A DNA stretch of 64,000 bases from Pseudomonas mendocina (lineage in GTDB: Bacteria > Pseudomonadota > Gammaproteobacteria > Pseudomonadales > Pseudomonadaceae), in the NCBI GenBank assembly GCA_037482215.1, contig CP148074.1, positions 3,038,001 to 3,102,000 on the forward strand, in the 5' to 3' direction. Positions 54,493 to 62,534 of this stretch are shown here, piece after piece. The translations under genes and the position numbers were made by a program. Below the pieces are notes generated by a model. It did not search any database and was not told where the DNA came from. It saw only the letters and a list, made by a program, of their open reading frames with translations. Position 1 is the first letter of the stretch, and each line of letters starts with the position of its first letter.

Positions 54493-55713
54493 TCAGGCGT
54501 AATAATCAACCAAGCTACGCGCTAATAGCGAAGCCCGAGTTGTGGGTTCAGCAGCGACTGACTGATGCGAGCCCTCACTCTCAGCCAGCCCGCCTTCAGC
54601 CCCCAAGCCACGCTGCCCCCCTTCAGCTTGGCTCTCCTGCCCCTGCCAACCACGGTTAGGTGACTGATCGGAGACATTCACATCCACCTGCCCCATGCCC
54701 TGCTGAGCGAACATTTCCCGTAGGCGATGCATTTGTGAATCCAGCGCTTCACGCACCCCGGCATGAGGGCTGGCAAAGGTCACCAAACTCTGGTCCTGAT
54801 TCACACTGATACGAATATCGAGACGCCCCAACTCCGCTGGGTCGAGTTGAATTTCAGCGGTTTTTAGGTTATGGCTGGACATCAGCATCACCCGGTCGAC
54901 CACTGCTTCAGTCCAGCCCCCCTGCTGCATAGCAACCGGCTGACCGACGATAGGGCTACGCGCCGCAGAGGCTTGCTGGGTCACAGCCTGACTCAGTGCA
55001 CTCAACTTACTGACGAAATTCTCAGGCGCAGCGTTGGCCGTTCCTTCCTTCAGGGCTTCCAGCGATTTACCGGTTAAACCCTGTAAGTCGAACTCAGTCA
55101 GTTCCAAATCACCGCCTTCAGCATCTGCTCCATCCGCGATAAGCTGCTGAGCCAACAGATCGTCACTCAGCTCTGCAGATGGACTCCCAGGCTTACCCTG
55201 CGCTTGCTGGCCGATGTTCAGGGCCATTTTCACAGCCTGCATCTGGTTAAGTGCGTCTTGCTCAGGATCAAAGCTGGCTTCAGTCAGCGAAGCTGGGCCG
55301 GAGCTTTGTAGATTGGCGGTTGCCAAGAAAGCGTCAGCATCCACTTGGCCGGGCAGAGCAGCATCCGGCAACTCACCAGTCATGCCAAACAGCAGCAGCG
55401 GGTCAAGTGCTGAGGTTTCGACTTCGTCTTCCGGCAAGTCATTGCCGCTTTCGGCAACGTCATCGACCGCAACGGCGTCCTCTGGTGCTGGTTCTTTGAC
55501 AGCCTGATCCTTTGCCTGGCTCTCGCGGACCCGCTCGGCGGCAGCATCCCGGCGCTCGGCAACCTGAGCCTGACGCTCTTTGGCGTAGACCTGAGAAAAG
55601 CTGGAAGACTCATTCTGACTGGGCTCTGCCTGTCTCGCAGGTGTCTGAGATGGAGCGTTCCGGTTTTTGATTTCTGCCGTTGTATTCAACAGCAGATCGG
55701 GAGCAACCGACAT
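54493..55713 (-). CDS. fliK: Flagellar hook-length control protein FliK
   Basis: Secreted molecular ruler that ends hook growth and triggers FlhB switching. The 406-residue protein is low-complexity and acidic/Gln-rich (about 1-270). The conserved C-terminal domain (about 275-365) reads GGWTEAVVDRVMLMSSHNLKTAEIQLDPAELGRLDIRI (in parts), with the Gly/Ser/Gln-rich tail normal for Pseudomonas FliK. It is the canonical FliK of the two in the window, placed beside the HPt gene and fliJ. Confidence 0.93.
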   Translation of the reverse strand: MSVAPDLLLNTTAEIKNRNAPSQTPARQAEPSQNESSSFSQVYAKERQAQVAERRDAAAERVRESQAKDQAVKEPAPEDAVAVDDVAESGNDLPEDEVETSALDPLLLFGMTGELPDAALPGQVDADAFLATANLQSSGPASLTEASFDPEQDALNQMQAVKMALNIGQQAQGKPGSPSAELSDDLLAQQLIADGADAEGGDLELTEFDLQGLTGKSLEALKEGTANAAPENFVSKLSALSQAVTQQASAARSPIVGQPVAMQQGGWTEAVVDRVMLMSSHNLKTAEIQLDPAELGRLDIRISVNQDQSLVTFASPHAGVREALDSQMHRLREMFAQQGMGQVDVNVSDQSPNRGWQGQESQAEGGQRGLGAEGGLAESEGSHQSVAAEPTTRASLLARSLVDYYA

Positions 55714-55750
55714 GCATACTCTCCGTACAAGTGGGTGATGCCTATGTCAA

Positions 55751-55767
55751 AGCAAACGGCGGGCCAA
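55751..55767 (-). promoter_or_regulatory. Sigma-54 (RpoN) promoter of fliK
   Basis: On the minus strand TTGGCCCGCCGTTTGCT has TGGC...TTGC with the exact GG-GC spacing of 10 bp, and one mismatch in TGGCACG. It lies about 38-54 bp before the fliK ATG. Confidence 0.7.
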
Positions 55768-55798
55768 CTTACACAGATTTAATTTTTATGGCGTGTGA

Positions 55799-56152
55799 TT
55801 ACGCAATAAAGCGTTTCAATTCTGCCTCGAACAGGCCACGAACCAAGACAAACTCCAGCTCCATCTGCGCCAGCAAGTGCTGGCCGAGCTCAAGCTCGCC
55901 CGCCCGCGCAACACGTTCCAGTTGCTGGCAAAACTCTGCCAGCCGCGCCACCCCTAAATTGCCACAGCTACCTTTGAAGCTGTGTGCAGCCTGGCGCATC
56001 CCCTCCGCATCTGCCCGAGCTAGGGTCTCGCGCAGCACACTCAGACGTTCTTCAGCGTCAACCAGATAAGCCTCCAGCAAAGCCGGATACTCATCTTCCA
56101 TAACGTCCCGCAAAGTCGTTAAAACGTCATCATCTACGTGGATATCAGACAC
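55799..56152 (-). CDS. HPt (histidine phosphotransfer) domain protein
   Basis: A 117-residue four-helix HPt protein with the phosphorylatable His in RQAAHSFKGSCGNLGV (about residue 57-58). It has a leading Asp-rich start (MSDIHVDDDVLTTL). It lies between fliJ and fliK, conserved in Pseudomonas flagellar clusters, but no hybrid kinase or matching regulator is adjacent. Its partner is therefore unknown; links to CheY-like or flagellar timing signals are speculative. Confidence 0.88.
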   Translation of the reverse strand: MSDIHVDDDVLTTLRDVMEDEYPALLEAYLVDAEERLSVLRETLARADAEGMRQAAHSFKGSCGNLGVARLAEFCQQLERVARAGELELGQHLLAQMELEFVLVRGLFEAELKRFIA

Positions 56153-56263
56153 ACCTGTGCCCTCCGCTGGCGTGGACTTGGGATTATGCAGGGGCTACTT
56201 TTAAAACGCTACGCACAGGGTTAATTGCAGTACTTTCAGCGTTTTTGAGGGGATGGACTCATC

Positions 56264-56716
56264 TCAATCGGGATGGTTGTTCGGACGTAAACGCTGCGCA
56301 AGTTCATCCAGCAGTTTCTGCTCGCGCTTATCTTCAGCCATTCTGGCCTCATCAAGGTAGCGCTTGACCAGTTTGCGCAACCCTTCCAGGCGGGCATAGC
56401 GCTGTTGCCAAGCATCACGAGCCTTGAGCATATTGGAACGGTGCCATTCGACGCTATTGCGCTGCTGGTTAATCGCGGTTTCCAACTGAGAAAGAAAGCG
56501 CTGATAGTTCATCAGCCACTGCCCCGATACACCACGCTGGCCTTCAGTGATCCACTGCTGCTGATAGTCACCAAGGTAGTTTTGCAGATCACCGAGCTGA
56601 CGTTCGGCCTGTTGCAACTGCCCCTGGCAACGGCCAAGCAGAGTCGCAGCGTCTCGCTCCTCTTTCTCAGCCATTTCCACCACTGGTGCCAGGCGTGCGG
56701 CACGGGCCTTTGACAT
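56264..56716 (-). CDS. fliJ: Flagellar export chaperone FliJ
   Basis: A 150-residue, almost entirely helical, antiparallel coiled coil rich in Arg, Gln and Leu. It matches FliJ, which sits in the FliI hexamer centre and contacts FlhA to activate export. It begins 3 bp after fliI. The gap after it (111 bp) holds a weak long-loop dyad but no strong terminator. Confidence 0.93.
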   Translation of the reverse strand: MSKARAARLAPVVEMAEKEERDAATLLGRCQGQLQQAERQLGDLQNYLGDYQQQWITEGQRGVSGQWLMNYQRFLSQLETAINQQRNSVEWHRSNMLKARDAWQQRYARLEGLRKLVKRYLDEARMAEDKREQKLLDELAQRLRPNNHPD

Positions 56717-56719
56717 TTA

Positions 56720-58084
56720 TCAAGCACCGCCCGCAGCTTGCGGATTTAAGGTTGCGGCCAACAACGTGCGGCAAGCCTCCATGCTCTCATTGTCGTGCAG
56801 GCCCTGACGCAAATAGCTGACCATGGCCGGTTGACGGGCAATGGCCATATCAGTATCCGGATCACCGCCAGGCACATATGCCCCGACGCTGATCAGATCG
56901 CGACTTTGTTGATAACGCGACCACAACTGCTTGAAGCGCTGAGCCTGACGCAAATGCTCAGGGCTCACCACTTGTGGCATAACCCGGCTGATGGACGCTT
57001 CAATATCGATAGCCGGATAGTGCCCCTCTTCAGCCAAGCGGCGGGACAATACGAAGTGACCGTCCAACACACCCCGCGCCGCATCGGCAATCGGGTCCTG
57101 CTGGTCGTCACCTTCAGACAGCACGGTGTAGAAGGCGGTAATAGAACCCCCACCTTCTTCGGCGTTACCGGCGCGCTCTACCAGCTTCGGCAGCTTGGCA
57201 AATACCGAAGGCGGATAGCCCTTAGTCGCGGGGGGTTCGCCAATGGCCAGGGCGATTTCCCGTTGGGCCTGCGCGTAACGGGTCAAGGAGTCCATCAAAA
57301 GCAGGACGTTCTTGCCCTTGTCCCGAAAATATTCAGCGATACGGGTACAGTACTGAGCAGCACGCAGGCGCATCAGTGGCGCATCATCTGCAGGGGAAGC
57401 GACAACGACAGAACGCTTGATGCCCTCCTCCCCCAGGATTTCGTCAATGAATTCTTTTACTTCGCGGCCCCGCTCACCGATCAGGCCGACCACGATGATT
57501 TCAGCCTCGGTAAACCGCGTCATCATGCCCAGCAGCACCGACTTACCGACACCGGTACCGGCAAACAGACCAAGACGCTGACCACGCCCTACGGTCAACA
57601 AACCGTTGATAGAGCGGATACCCACGTCCAGCGGCTCACAGATCGGGTGTCGATTGAGCGGGTTGATGGTGGGCCCATCCATCGGCACCCAGTCCTCGGC
57701 TTTCATCCCGCCTTTGCTGTCGAGGGGGCGACCGGCCCCATCCAGCACACGGCCAAGCATCGACATGCCCATGGGCAGGCGCCCGGTATCCGGCAAAGGC
57801 ACAACGCGCGCGCCCGGTGCAATACCTGCCAGACTGCCAACCGGCATCAGGAATATCTTGCCGGACGAGAACCCCATCACCTCGGCCTCAACCTGCACCG
57901 GATGATGGCTATCGTCGTTAATCACCAAGCAGCGACTCCCCAATGCCGCACGCAACCCTTCGGCCTCCAGCGTCAGACCAACCATGCGCAGCAGCCGTCC
58001 TTCAACCACAGGTTGGGACGGCAACTGAACAGCATCGGTGTAGCCAAACAGCCGTTTGGCGAAGCTGGTTCGCTCAAGGCGCAT
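56720..58084 (-). CDS. fliI: Flagellum-specific export ATPase FliI
   Basis: Hexameric ATPase of the export apparatus. The 454-residue protein resembles F1 beta, with Walker [18 protein letters not shown], Walker [19 protein letters not shown] and the catalytic Glu segment [14 protein letters not shown]. The start at 58084 ([12 protein letters not shown]) has GAGGA 8 bp upstream and overlaps the end of fliH by 11 bp; longer starts are possible (TTG 58102). Confidence 0.96.
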   Translation of the reverse strand: MRLERTSFAKRLFGYTDAVQLPSQPVVEGRLLRMVGLTLEAEGLRAALGSRCLVINDDSHHPVQVEAEVMGFSSGKIFLMPVGSLAGIAPGARVVPLPDTGRLPMGMSMLGRVLDGAGRPLDSKGGMKAEDWVPMDGPTINPLNRHPICEPLDVGIRSINGLLTVGRGQRLGLFAGTGVGKSVLLGMMTRFTEAEIIVVGLIGERGREVKEFIDEILGEEGIKRSVVVASPADDAPLMRLRAAQYCTRIAEYFRDKGKNVLLLMDSLTRYAQAQREIALAIGEPPATKGYPPSVFAKLPKLVERAGNAEEGGGSITAFYTVLSEGDDQQDPIADAARGVLDGHFVLSRRLAEEGHYPAIDIEASISRVMPQVVSPEHLRQAQRFKQLWSRYQQSRDLISVGAYVPGGDPDTDMAIARQPAMVSYLRQGLHDNESMEACRTLLAATLNPQAAGGA

Positions 58085-58871
58085 CCGGGGCGTCCTCATC
58101 AACCGGAGCCTCTAGGTCAATGTCCATGTCCGGGTCTTGCGGATTGGTGCGCTGCTCACGCTTCTGATCCAGCAACTGCTTGATGGCCAGATCAAGGCGC
58201 GTTTCCATCGTTGCATCAATGCGACTGACCTCGCTCTCGACCCGACAACCGCCGGGCAACAGCGATGCATCTTCAAGAATGCGCCAGTTTTCTTCCTGAC
58301 GCTCACGAAGAGCCTTGATCAGTTCAAAGTCTTGGGGGTTAACAAAGACGCGAATATTTTCGGCCCCCATGGGCAGCAGTTTGAGCGCTTCCGTAAGGAC
58401 CTGACGAATCTGGCTGGAGTCTATTTCCAGCTCACGCTGGATCACTTCACGGACGACGTGCTCAACCAATGCGACCATGGCCTCTTCCAGCTGCTGGTCC
58501 TGCTCGGCGATCGGCGCAAAGAGGTTCTTCAGCAGAGTTTCAAGAGCGGCCAGCTTAGGCGTCAACGCCTCTTCACTCTCCTGCCTGGCCTTAAGCTGAC
58601 CGGCACGGAAACCGTCCTTCTCACCCGTGGCAAAACCTTCGTTGTAGGCATCCTGACGGATAGCCTCCAACTCTTCGAGTGTCAAAGGTTTGACTTCCTC
58701 GATAGGCACTTCCTGGCTCTCAGGCTCGGGCTCAGGAATGGCCTCTTCGACAATAACGGGCTCCGGTTCCGGCTCAGGCACATCCGGGTCAAAGCTGGGC
58801 AGTCGCCAGACATCGACACCCTTAAGGTCTTGCGCGCGAATCAAATCGCTGGAGGACTCTTTGGTCGTCAT
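58074..58871 (-). CDS. fliH: Flagellar export regulator FliH
   Basis: Peripheral stalk protein that binds FliI and the C-ring. The 265-residue protein has an acidic Pro/Glu-rich N-terminal part ([19 protein letters not shown]), a long coiled coil with [20 protein letters not shown] (small-x3-small pattern in part) and a globular C-terminal domain (about 140-245). Its C-terminus is acidic ([15 protein letters not shown]). Confidence 0.94.
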   Translation of the reverse strand: MTTKESSSDLIRAQDLKGVDVWRLPSFDPDVPEPEPEPVIVEEAIPEPEPESQEVPIEEVKPLTLEELEAIRQDAYNEGFATGEKDGFRAGQLKARQESEEALTPKLAALETLLKNLFAPIAEQDQQLEEAMVALVEHVVREVIQRELEIDSSQIRQVLTEALKLLPMGAENIRVFVNPQDFELIKALRERQEENWRILEDASLLPGGCRVESEVSRIDATMETRLDLAIKQLLDQKREQRTNPQDPDMDIDLEAPVDEDAPDAP

Positions 58872-58874
58872 GGT

Positions 58875-59891
58875 TTAGACCATTTCCTCGCCACCCTTAC
58901 CACCCAGAACGATCTCCCCTGCCTCAGCCATACGGCGGGCAATGGTGAGGATTTCTTTCTGCGCTGCTTCCACATCACTGACGCGAACCGGGCCTTTAGC
59001 CTCAAGATCATCACGCAGCAACTCGGCAGCACGCTTGGACATGTTCTTGAAGACCTTTTCTCTGACCGCATCGTCTGCCCCTTTCAGGGACAGAACCAAT
59101 ACATCGGACGAGACCTCGCGCAGAAGCGCCTGAATACCACGGTCGTCCACATCGGCCAGGTTGTCGAATACAAACATGAGGTCTTCGATCTGCCCGGACA
59201 GGTCTTCGTCGATCTCGCGAATGGCGTCCATCAACTGACCTTCCACCGAACTGTCGAGGAAGTTCATGATGTCTGCAGCCCGCTTCACGCCGCCCAAGGC
59301 CGCGCGGGAAGTGTTGGAACTGCCAGAGAACTGCTTCTCGAGAATTTGGTTCAGCTCTTTCAGTGCGGCTGGCTGCACGGTGTTCAGGGAAGAAACCCGC
59401 AGGACAATATCCAGTCGCACCTTGTGGTCGAAGTGGCTGAGCACTTCACCCGCCTGATCAGGATCCAAATAGGCCACTACGATGGCTTGAATCTGTGGGT
59501 GCTCGTAGCGAATCACATCCGCGACCGCACGCGGCTCCATCCACTTCAGGCTGTCCAAGCCACTGGTATTGCCACCCAACAGAATACGGTCGATCAGGCT
59601 GCCCGCTTTGTCCTCACCCAACGCCTGGGTAAGCATCTTACGAATGTAGCCGTCGGCACCAACGCCCAGGCTGGTCTGATCGCCAACAATTTCGACGAAC
59701 TCAGCCATCACCTGCTCAACCTGCTCGCGCTGAATGTTGCGCATGCTCGCCATCGCCATACCGACGCGCTGCACCTCTTTTGGCCCCAGGTGACGCAAGA
59801 CCTGAGCAGCGTCGGTTTCGCCCAGCGACAACAACAGAATGGCTGCCTTGTCGACTTTGTTCATTTTGCTGACGGCTCGATTATCACTCAT
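58875..59891 (-). CDS. fliG: Flagellar motor switch protein FliG
   Basis: C-ring subunit in contact with the stator. The 338-residue protein has three armadillo-like domains. The EHPQ motif is in RYEHPQIQAIVVAYL, and the torque helix with conserved charged residues is DDRGIQALLREVSSDVLVLSLKGADD (in parts). It overlaps fliF by 8 bp. Confidence 0.97.
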   Translation of the reverse strand: MSDNRAVSKMNKVDKAAILLLSLGETDAAQVLRHLGPKEVQRVGMAMASMRNIQREQVEQVMAEFVEIVGDQTSLGVGADGYIRKMLTQALGEDKAGSLIDRILLGGNTSGLDSLKWMEPRAVADVIRYEHPQIQAIVVAYLDPDQAGEVLSHFDHKVRLDIVLRVSSLNTVQPAALKELNQILEKQFSGSSNTSRAALGGVKRAADIMNFLDSSVEGQLMDAIREIDEDLSGQIEDLMFVFDNLADVDDRGIQALLREVSSDVLVLSLKGADDAVREKVFKNMSKRAAELLRDDLEAKGPVRVSDVEAAQKEILTIARRMAEAGEIVLGGKGGEEMV

Positions 59892-61668
59892 CGGCGTTAA
59901 TCCACTCTTTAACTACTTGAGCCACCCGACCCGGGTCTTCTGCCACCAGATTTTTGATGGCATTTAGCTGTGCATCATACCCTTCACTCGGGCTCGGCAG
60001 CAGAATGCTTTGTGCTGCGCCACCGATGCTGACCCGGTCTTCTGCGAGATCAGAGCCCAGCGCGCCCATTTCACCCAACTCCAACTCACCATCGCGCTCA
60101 TCTTCAGCAGGCTTGTTCGGGTTAGTAATGTTCTTGAGCACTGGACGCAGGACGCCAAACACCAGAATCAGGATGAATGCGACGCCGAGCACTTGCTTAA
60201 CGATGTCCCAGAACCACGGCTGGGTATAGAACGGAATGTCGATTTCTTCCTCCAGACCGGTATCACTGAACGGCGTATTGATCACACTGACACTGTCACC
60301 ACGGGTGGCATCGAAACCGACGGAATCTTGCACCAGACGGGTAAAGCGTGCCAAATCCTCACTGCTCCACGGAGTACGAGTAACCGCACCGGTAGCCGGA
60401 TCGACCTTGACTTGATCATCCACCACCACCGCGACAGAAAGTCGACGCAGACGTCCTTGCTGCTGTTTGGTGTAGCTGACAGAACGGTCCAGCTCGTAAT
60501 TTCGGGTAGCCTGCTCACGCTTGTCAGCAGGATACGGAGCCAACATCGGCTGGCCGGTAGCCGGGTCCATGATCTGCTGACCGTTGGCATCCAGTAAGGG
60601 CTGACCAGCCGGCACTGGACCAGTTGGCGCGGCAGCAGCTGTAGCTTGTTGCGGCGCAGCACCCGCCGCCGGAGGTTGGTTGCTCAGGGCTCCTGGTACG
60701 CCTTGGGGAGGCTGGCTGCTAGTACGTTGCTCATTGACCGACTGTTCGCTGCGCAGGGCAGGTTGATCCGGGTTGAAGGACTCCGAAGTGGACTCAACTG
60801 CACTGAAGTCTACATCTGCCGACACTTCAGCCTTGTAGCGGCCGTTGCCCAGCACCGGTTGCAAAATATTGTGTACACGCTGGGTAAACAGGCTTTCCAT
60901 ACGGCGGCTGTACTCGAACTGCTTGCCAGCCATGGTCAGCTCAGACATTTCCTGAATGTCGGAAAGCAAATTACCTTTCTGATCAACCACAGTGACCTGG
61001 TTCTTGTTCATCTCCGGCACACTGCTTGCGACCAGATTCACAATGGCCATGACCTGGCTCGGCTCCAAGCCACGCCCGGAATACAGCTCAACCAGTACCG
61101 AAGCGCTCGGTTTACGCTCATCACGAACGAACACGGAGCTTTTGGGCAGGGCCAAGTGAACACGTGCTGATTTAACGTTGTTCAAGCTGGAGATAGTACG
61201 AGCCAGCTCGCCTTCCAAGCCACGGCGGTAGCGCGTGCTCTCCATGAACTGGCTGGTACCCAGGCCTTGCTCCTGATCGAGAATTTCAAAGCCGACACTG
61301 GTGTCACGCGGGGCCACACCCGCGGCAGCAAGACGCATACGGGCGCGGGCTAAATCATCTGCCTTAACCAACAGCGCACCGGAGTTAGGCTCAACGGTGT
61401 ACTGGATGTCCGCGGCAGAGAGCGTTTCCATAACCTGCGAGGCGTCCATACCATCCAGGCTGCCGTACAAAGGACGGTAATCCGGCTGTTGCGACCACAG
61501 CACAACGGCAAAACCGATTGCCACACTGGCAGCCAACCCTACCAATAGGCCAACCTGCCGCAGCATCGACATATCGGAAAGGTTTTCCAGGAATGTCAGC
61601 CCGAACAGTGGTTTTTTCGGTTCTTCACCACCTGTGGTGGCAGGAACGTTTGCAGCAGCCTCAGCCAT
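59884..61668 (-). CDS. fliF: Flagellar MS-ring protein FliF
   Basis: Base of the flagellum in the inner membrane. The 594-residue protein has a first helix at about 36-56, periplasmic ring-building motifs (about 60-460, including GTSQFMESTRYRRGLEGELARTI and VTVVDQKGNLLS), a Pro/Gln/Ala-rich loop (about 305-365), a second helix at about 490-510 and a cytoplasmic FliG-binding tail. Confidence 0.97.
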   Translation of the reverse strand: MAEAAANVPATTGGEEPKKPLFGLTFLENLSDMSMLRQVGLLVGLAASVAIGFAVVLWSQQPDYRPLYGSLDGMDASQVMETLSAADIQYTVEPNSGALLVKADDLARARMRLAAAGVAPRDTSVGFEILDQEQGLGTSQFMESTRYRRGLEGELARTISSLNNVKSARVHLALPKSSVFVRDERKPSASVLVELYSGRGLEPSQVMAIVNLVASSVPEMNKNQVTVVDQKGNLLSDIQEMSELTMAGKQFEYSRRMESLFTQRVHNILQPVLGNGRYKAEVSADVDFSAVESTSESFNPDQPALRSEQSVNEQRTSSQPPQGVPGALSNQPPAAGAAPQQATAAAAPTGPVPAGQPLLDANGQQIMDPATGQPMLAPYPADKREQATRNYELDRSVSYTKQQQGRLRRLSVAVVVDDQVKVDPATGAVTRTPWSSEDLARFTRLVQDSVGFDATRGDSVSVINTPFSDTGLEEEIDIPFYTQPWFWDIVKQVLGVAFILILVFGVLRPVLKNITNPNKPAEDERDGELELGEMGALGSDLAEDRVSIGGAAQSILLPSPSEGYDAQLNAIKNLVAEDPGRVAQVVKEWINADE

Positions 61669-61683
61669 GATTCAGCTCCACCC

Positions 61684-62013
61684 TTATACCGGCATCTGCA
61701 TAATGTCTTGATAGGCCTGAACCAGCTTATTACGAACCTGGGTCATAGCCTGAAAGGAAACACTGGACTTCTGCGACGCAATCATCACATCGGTCAAATC
61801 AACACCACTGGTACCCATTTCAAAGGCTGTCGCCAGCTGGCTAGCAGCCTGCTGGGCCTCATGCACCTTATTAACCGCCTGCCCCAACATGTCGGAGAAG
61901 CTCGGCATCCCCGCTTCCGGGACACTGCTCACAGGCTTCTGACGCGCCATGGCATCAGCCTGCAGCGAGCGCATTTCCAACATTAAGCGATTGAATTCAA
62001 TACCTTGGCTCAT
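61684..62013 (-). CDS. fliE: Flagellar hook-basal body protein FliE
   Basis: A 109-residue adaptor that joins the MS ring to the rod. Helical, with the C-terminal family signature [29 protein letters not shown] (in parts). The start at 62013 ([12 protein letters not shown]) has GGAGGT about 5 bp upstream; a GTG four codons back is in frame but overlaps that ribosome site. First gene of fliEFGHIJ. Confidence 0.95.
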   Translation of the reverse strand: MSQGIEFNRLMLEMRSLQADAMARQKPVSSVPEAGMPSFSDMLGQAVNKVHEAQQAASQLATAFEMGTSGVDLTDVMIASQKSSVSFQAMTQVRNKLVQAYQDIMQMPV

Positions 62014-62069
62014 CTCTACCTCCACGGGCCGCGATTTTTTTGACGCTTCGCGGCGTTTGCATGAGGTAG

Positions 62070-62086
62070 TGCAACAAAGATGCCAG
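62070..62086 (-). promoter_or_regulatory. Sigma-54 (RpoN) promoter of the fliEFGHIJ operon
   Basis: On the minus strand CTGGCATCTTTGTTGCA matches TGGCAC-N5-TTGCA with one mismatch and exact spacing. It lies about 57-73 bp before the fliE ATG. FleQ/FleSR control is expected from the known Pseudomonas hierarchy. Confidence 0.8.
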
Positions 62087-62125
62087 ATTTATGAGTAGAA
62101 GGTTCAGACAGGGTCTAAAACCGGT

Positions 62126-62344
62126 TTATGCCTGCTTCATGCGGATGTACAACGCTTCAACCTTTTCCCGCGCCCAAGGCGTTTTACGAAGAAAGCTCAA
62201 GCTCGACTTGATGCTCGGGTCGTTTTTGAAACAGCGAATATCTATGCGCTGAGCCAGCCCCTCCCACCCGTAGCGGGACACCAGCTCATTGAGCAGCGCC
62301 TCTAAGGTGACACCATGCAGCGGGTTATTTGATGAGTGACTCAT
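62126..62344 (-). CDS. VF530-family (DUF2132) small DNA-binding-like protein
   Basis: A 72-residue protein with the whole VF530 pattern: [61 protein letters not shown] (in parts). The family is small, helical and widespread in gamma-proteobacteria; a nucleic-acid role is suggested by structure but not proven. It lies alone between putP and fliE. Confidence 0.88.
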   Translation of the reverse strand: MSHSSNNPLHGVTLEALLNELVSRYGWEGLAQRIDIRCFKNDPSIKSSLSFLRKTPWAREKVEALYIRMKQA

Positions 62345-62432
62345 GCAAACCTTTGTCCTTATACAAAATACGCCGACACCTTAGCCAAGCCAGCTTGAGA
62401 CTGAAAGCACTGATATAAAAATATGTGCCAAT

Positions 62433-62465
62433 AAAAAACCGGCCAGGCTAATTAGCCGGGCCGGT
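62433..62465 (-). terminator. Terminator of putP
   Basis: ACCGGCC-A-GGCTAA pairs with TTAGCC-G-GGCCGGT (62438-62465) and is followed on the minus strand by TTTTTTAT, about 70 bp beyond the putP stop. Confidence 0.88.
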
Positions 62466-62534
62466 CATGAATGGTCGCACGCACTCAACTACATCGACAG
62501 CTGAGCGACCTCTCAGCTGCCGTAACGTCCAGCC

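Noticed and set aside
56203..56245. AAAACGCT...AGCGTTTT inverted repeat after fliJ
   Set aside because: The loop is about 27 nt and the stem only 8 bp, too weak for a confident terminator between fliJ and the HPt gene.
58137..59900. Long open frame on the plus strand across fliH and fliG
   Set aside because: It is antisense to two well-supported flagellar genes, is His/Gln/Asp-rich as codon shadows are, and has no family resemblance. The same applies to the plus-strand frames at 27593-28705, 40492-41631, 47895-48782 and 56795-58183.
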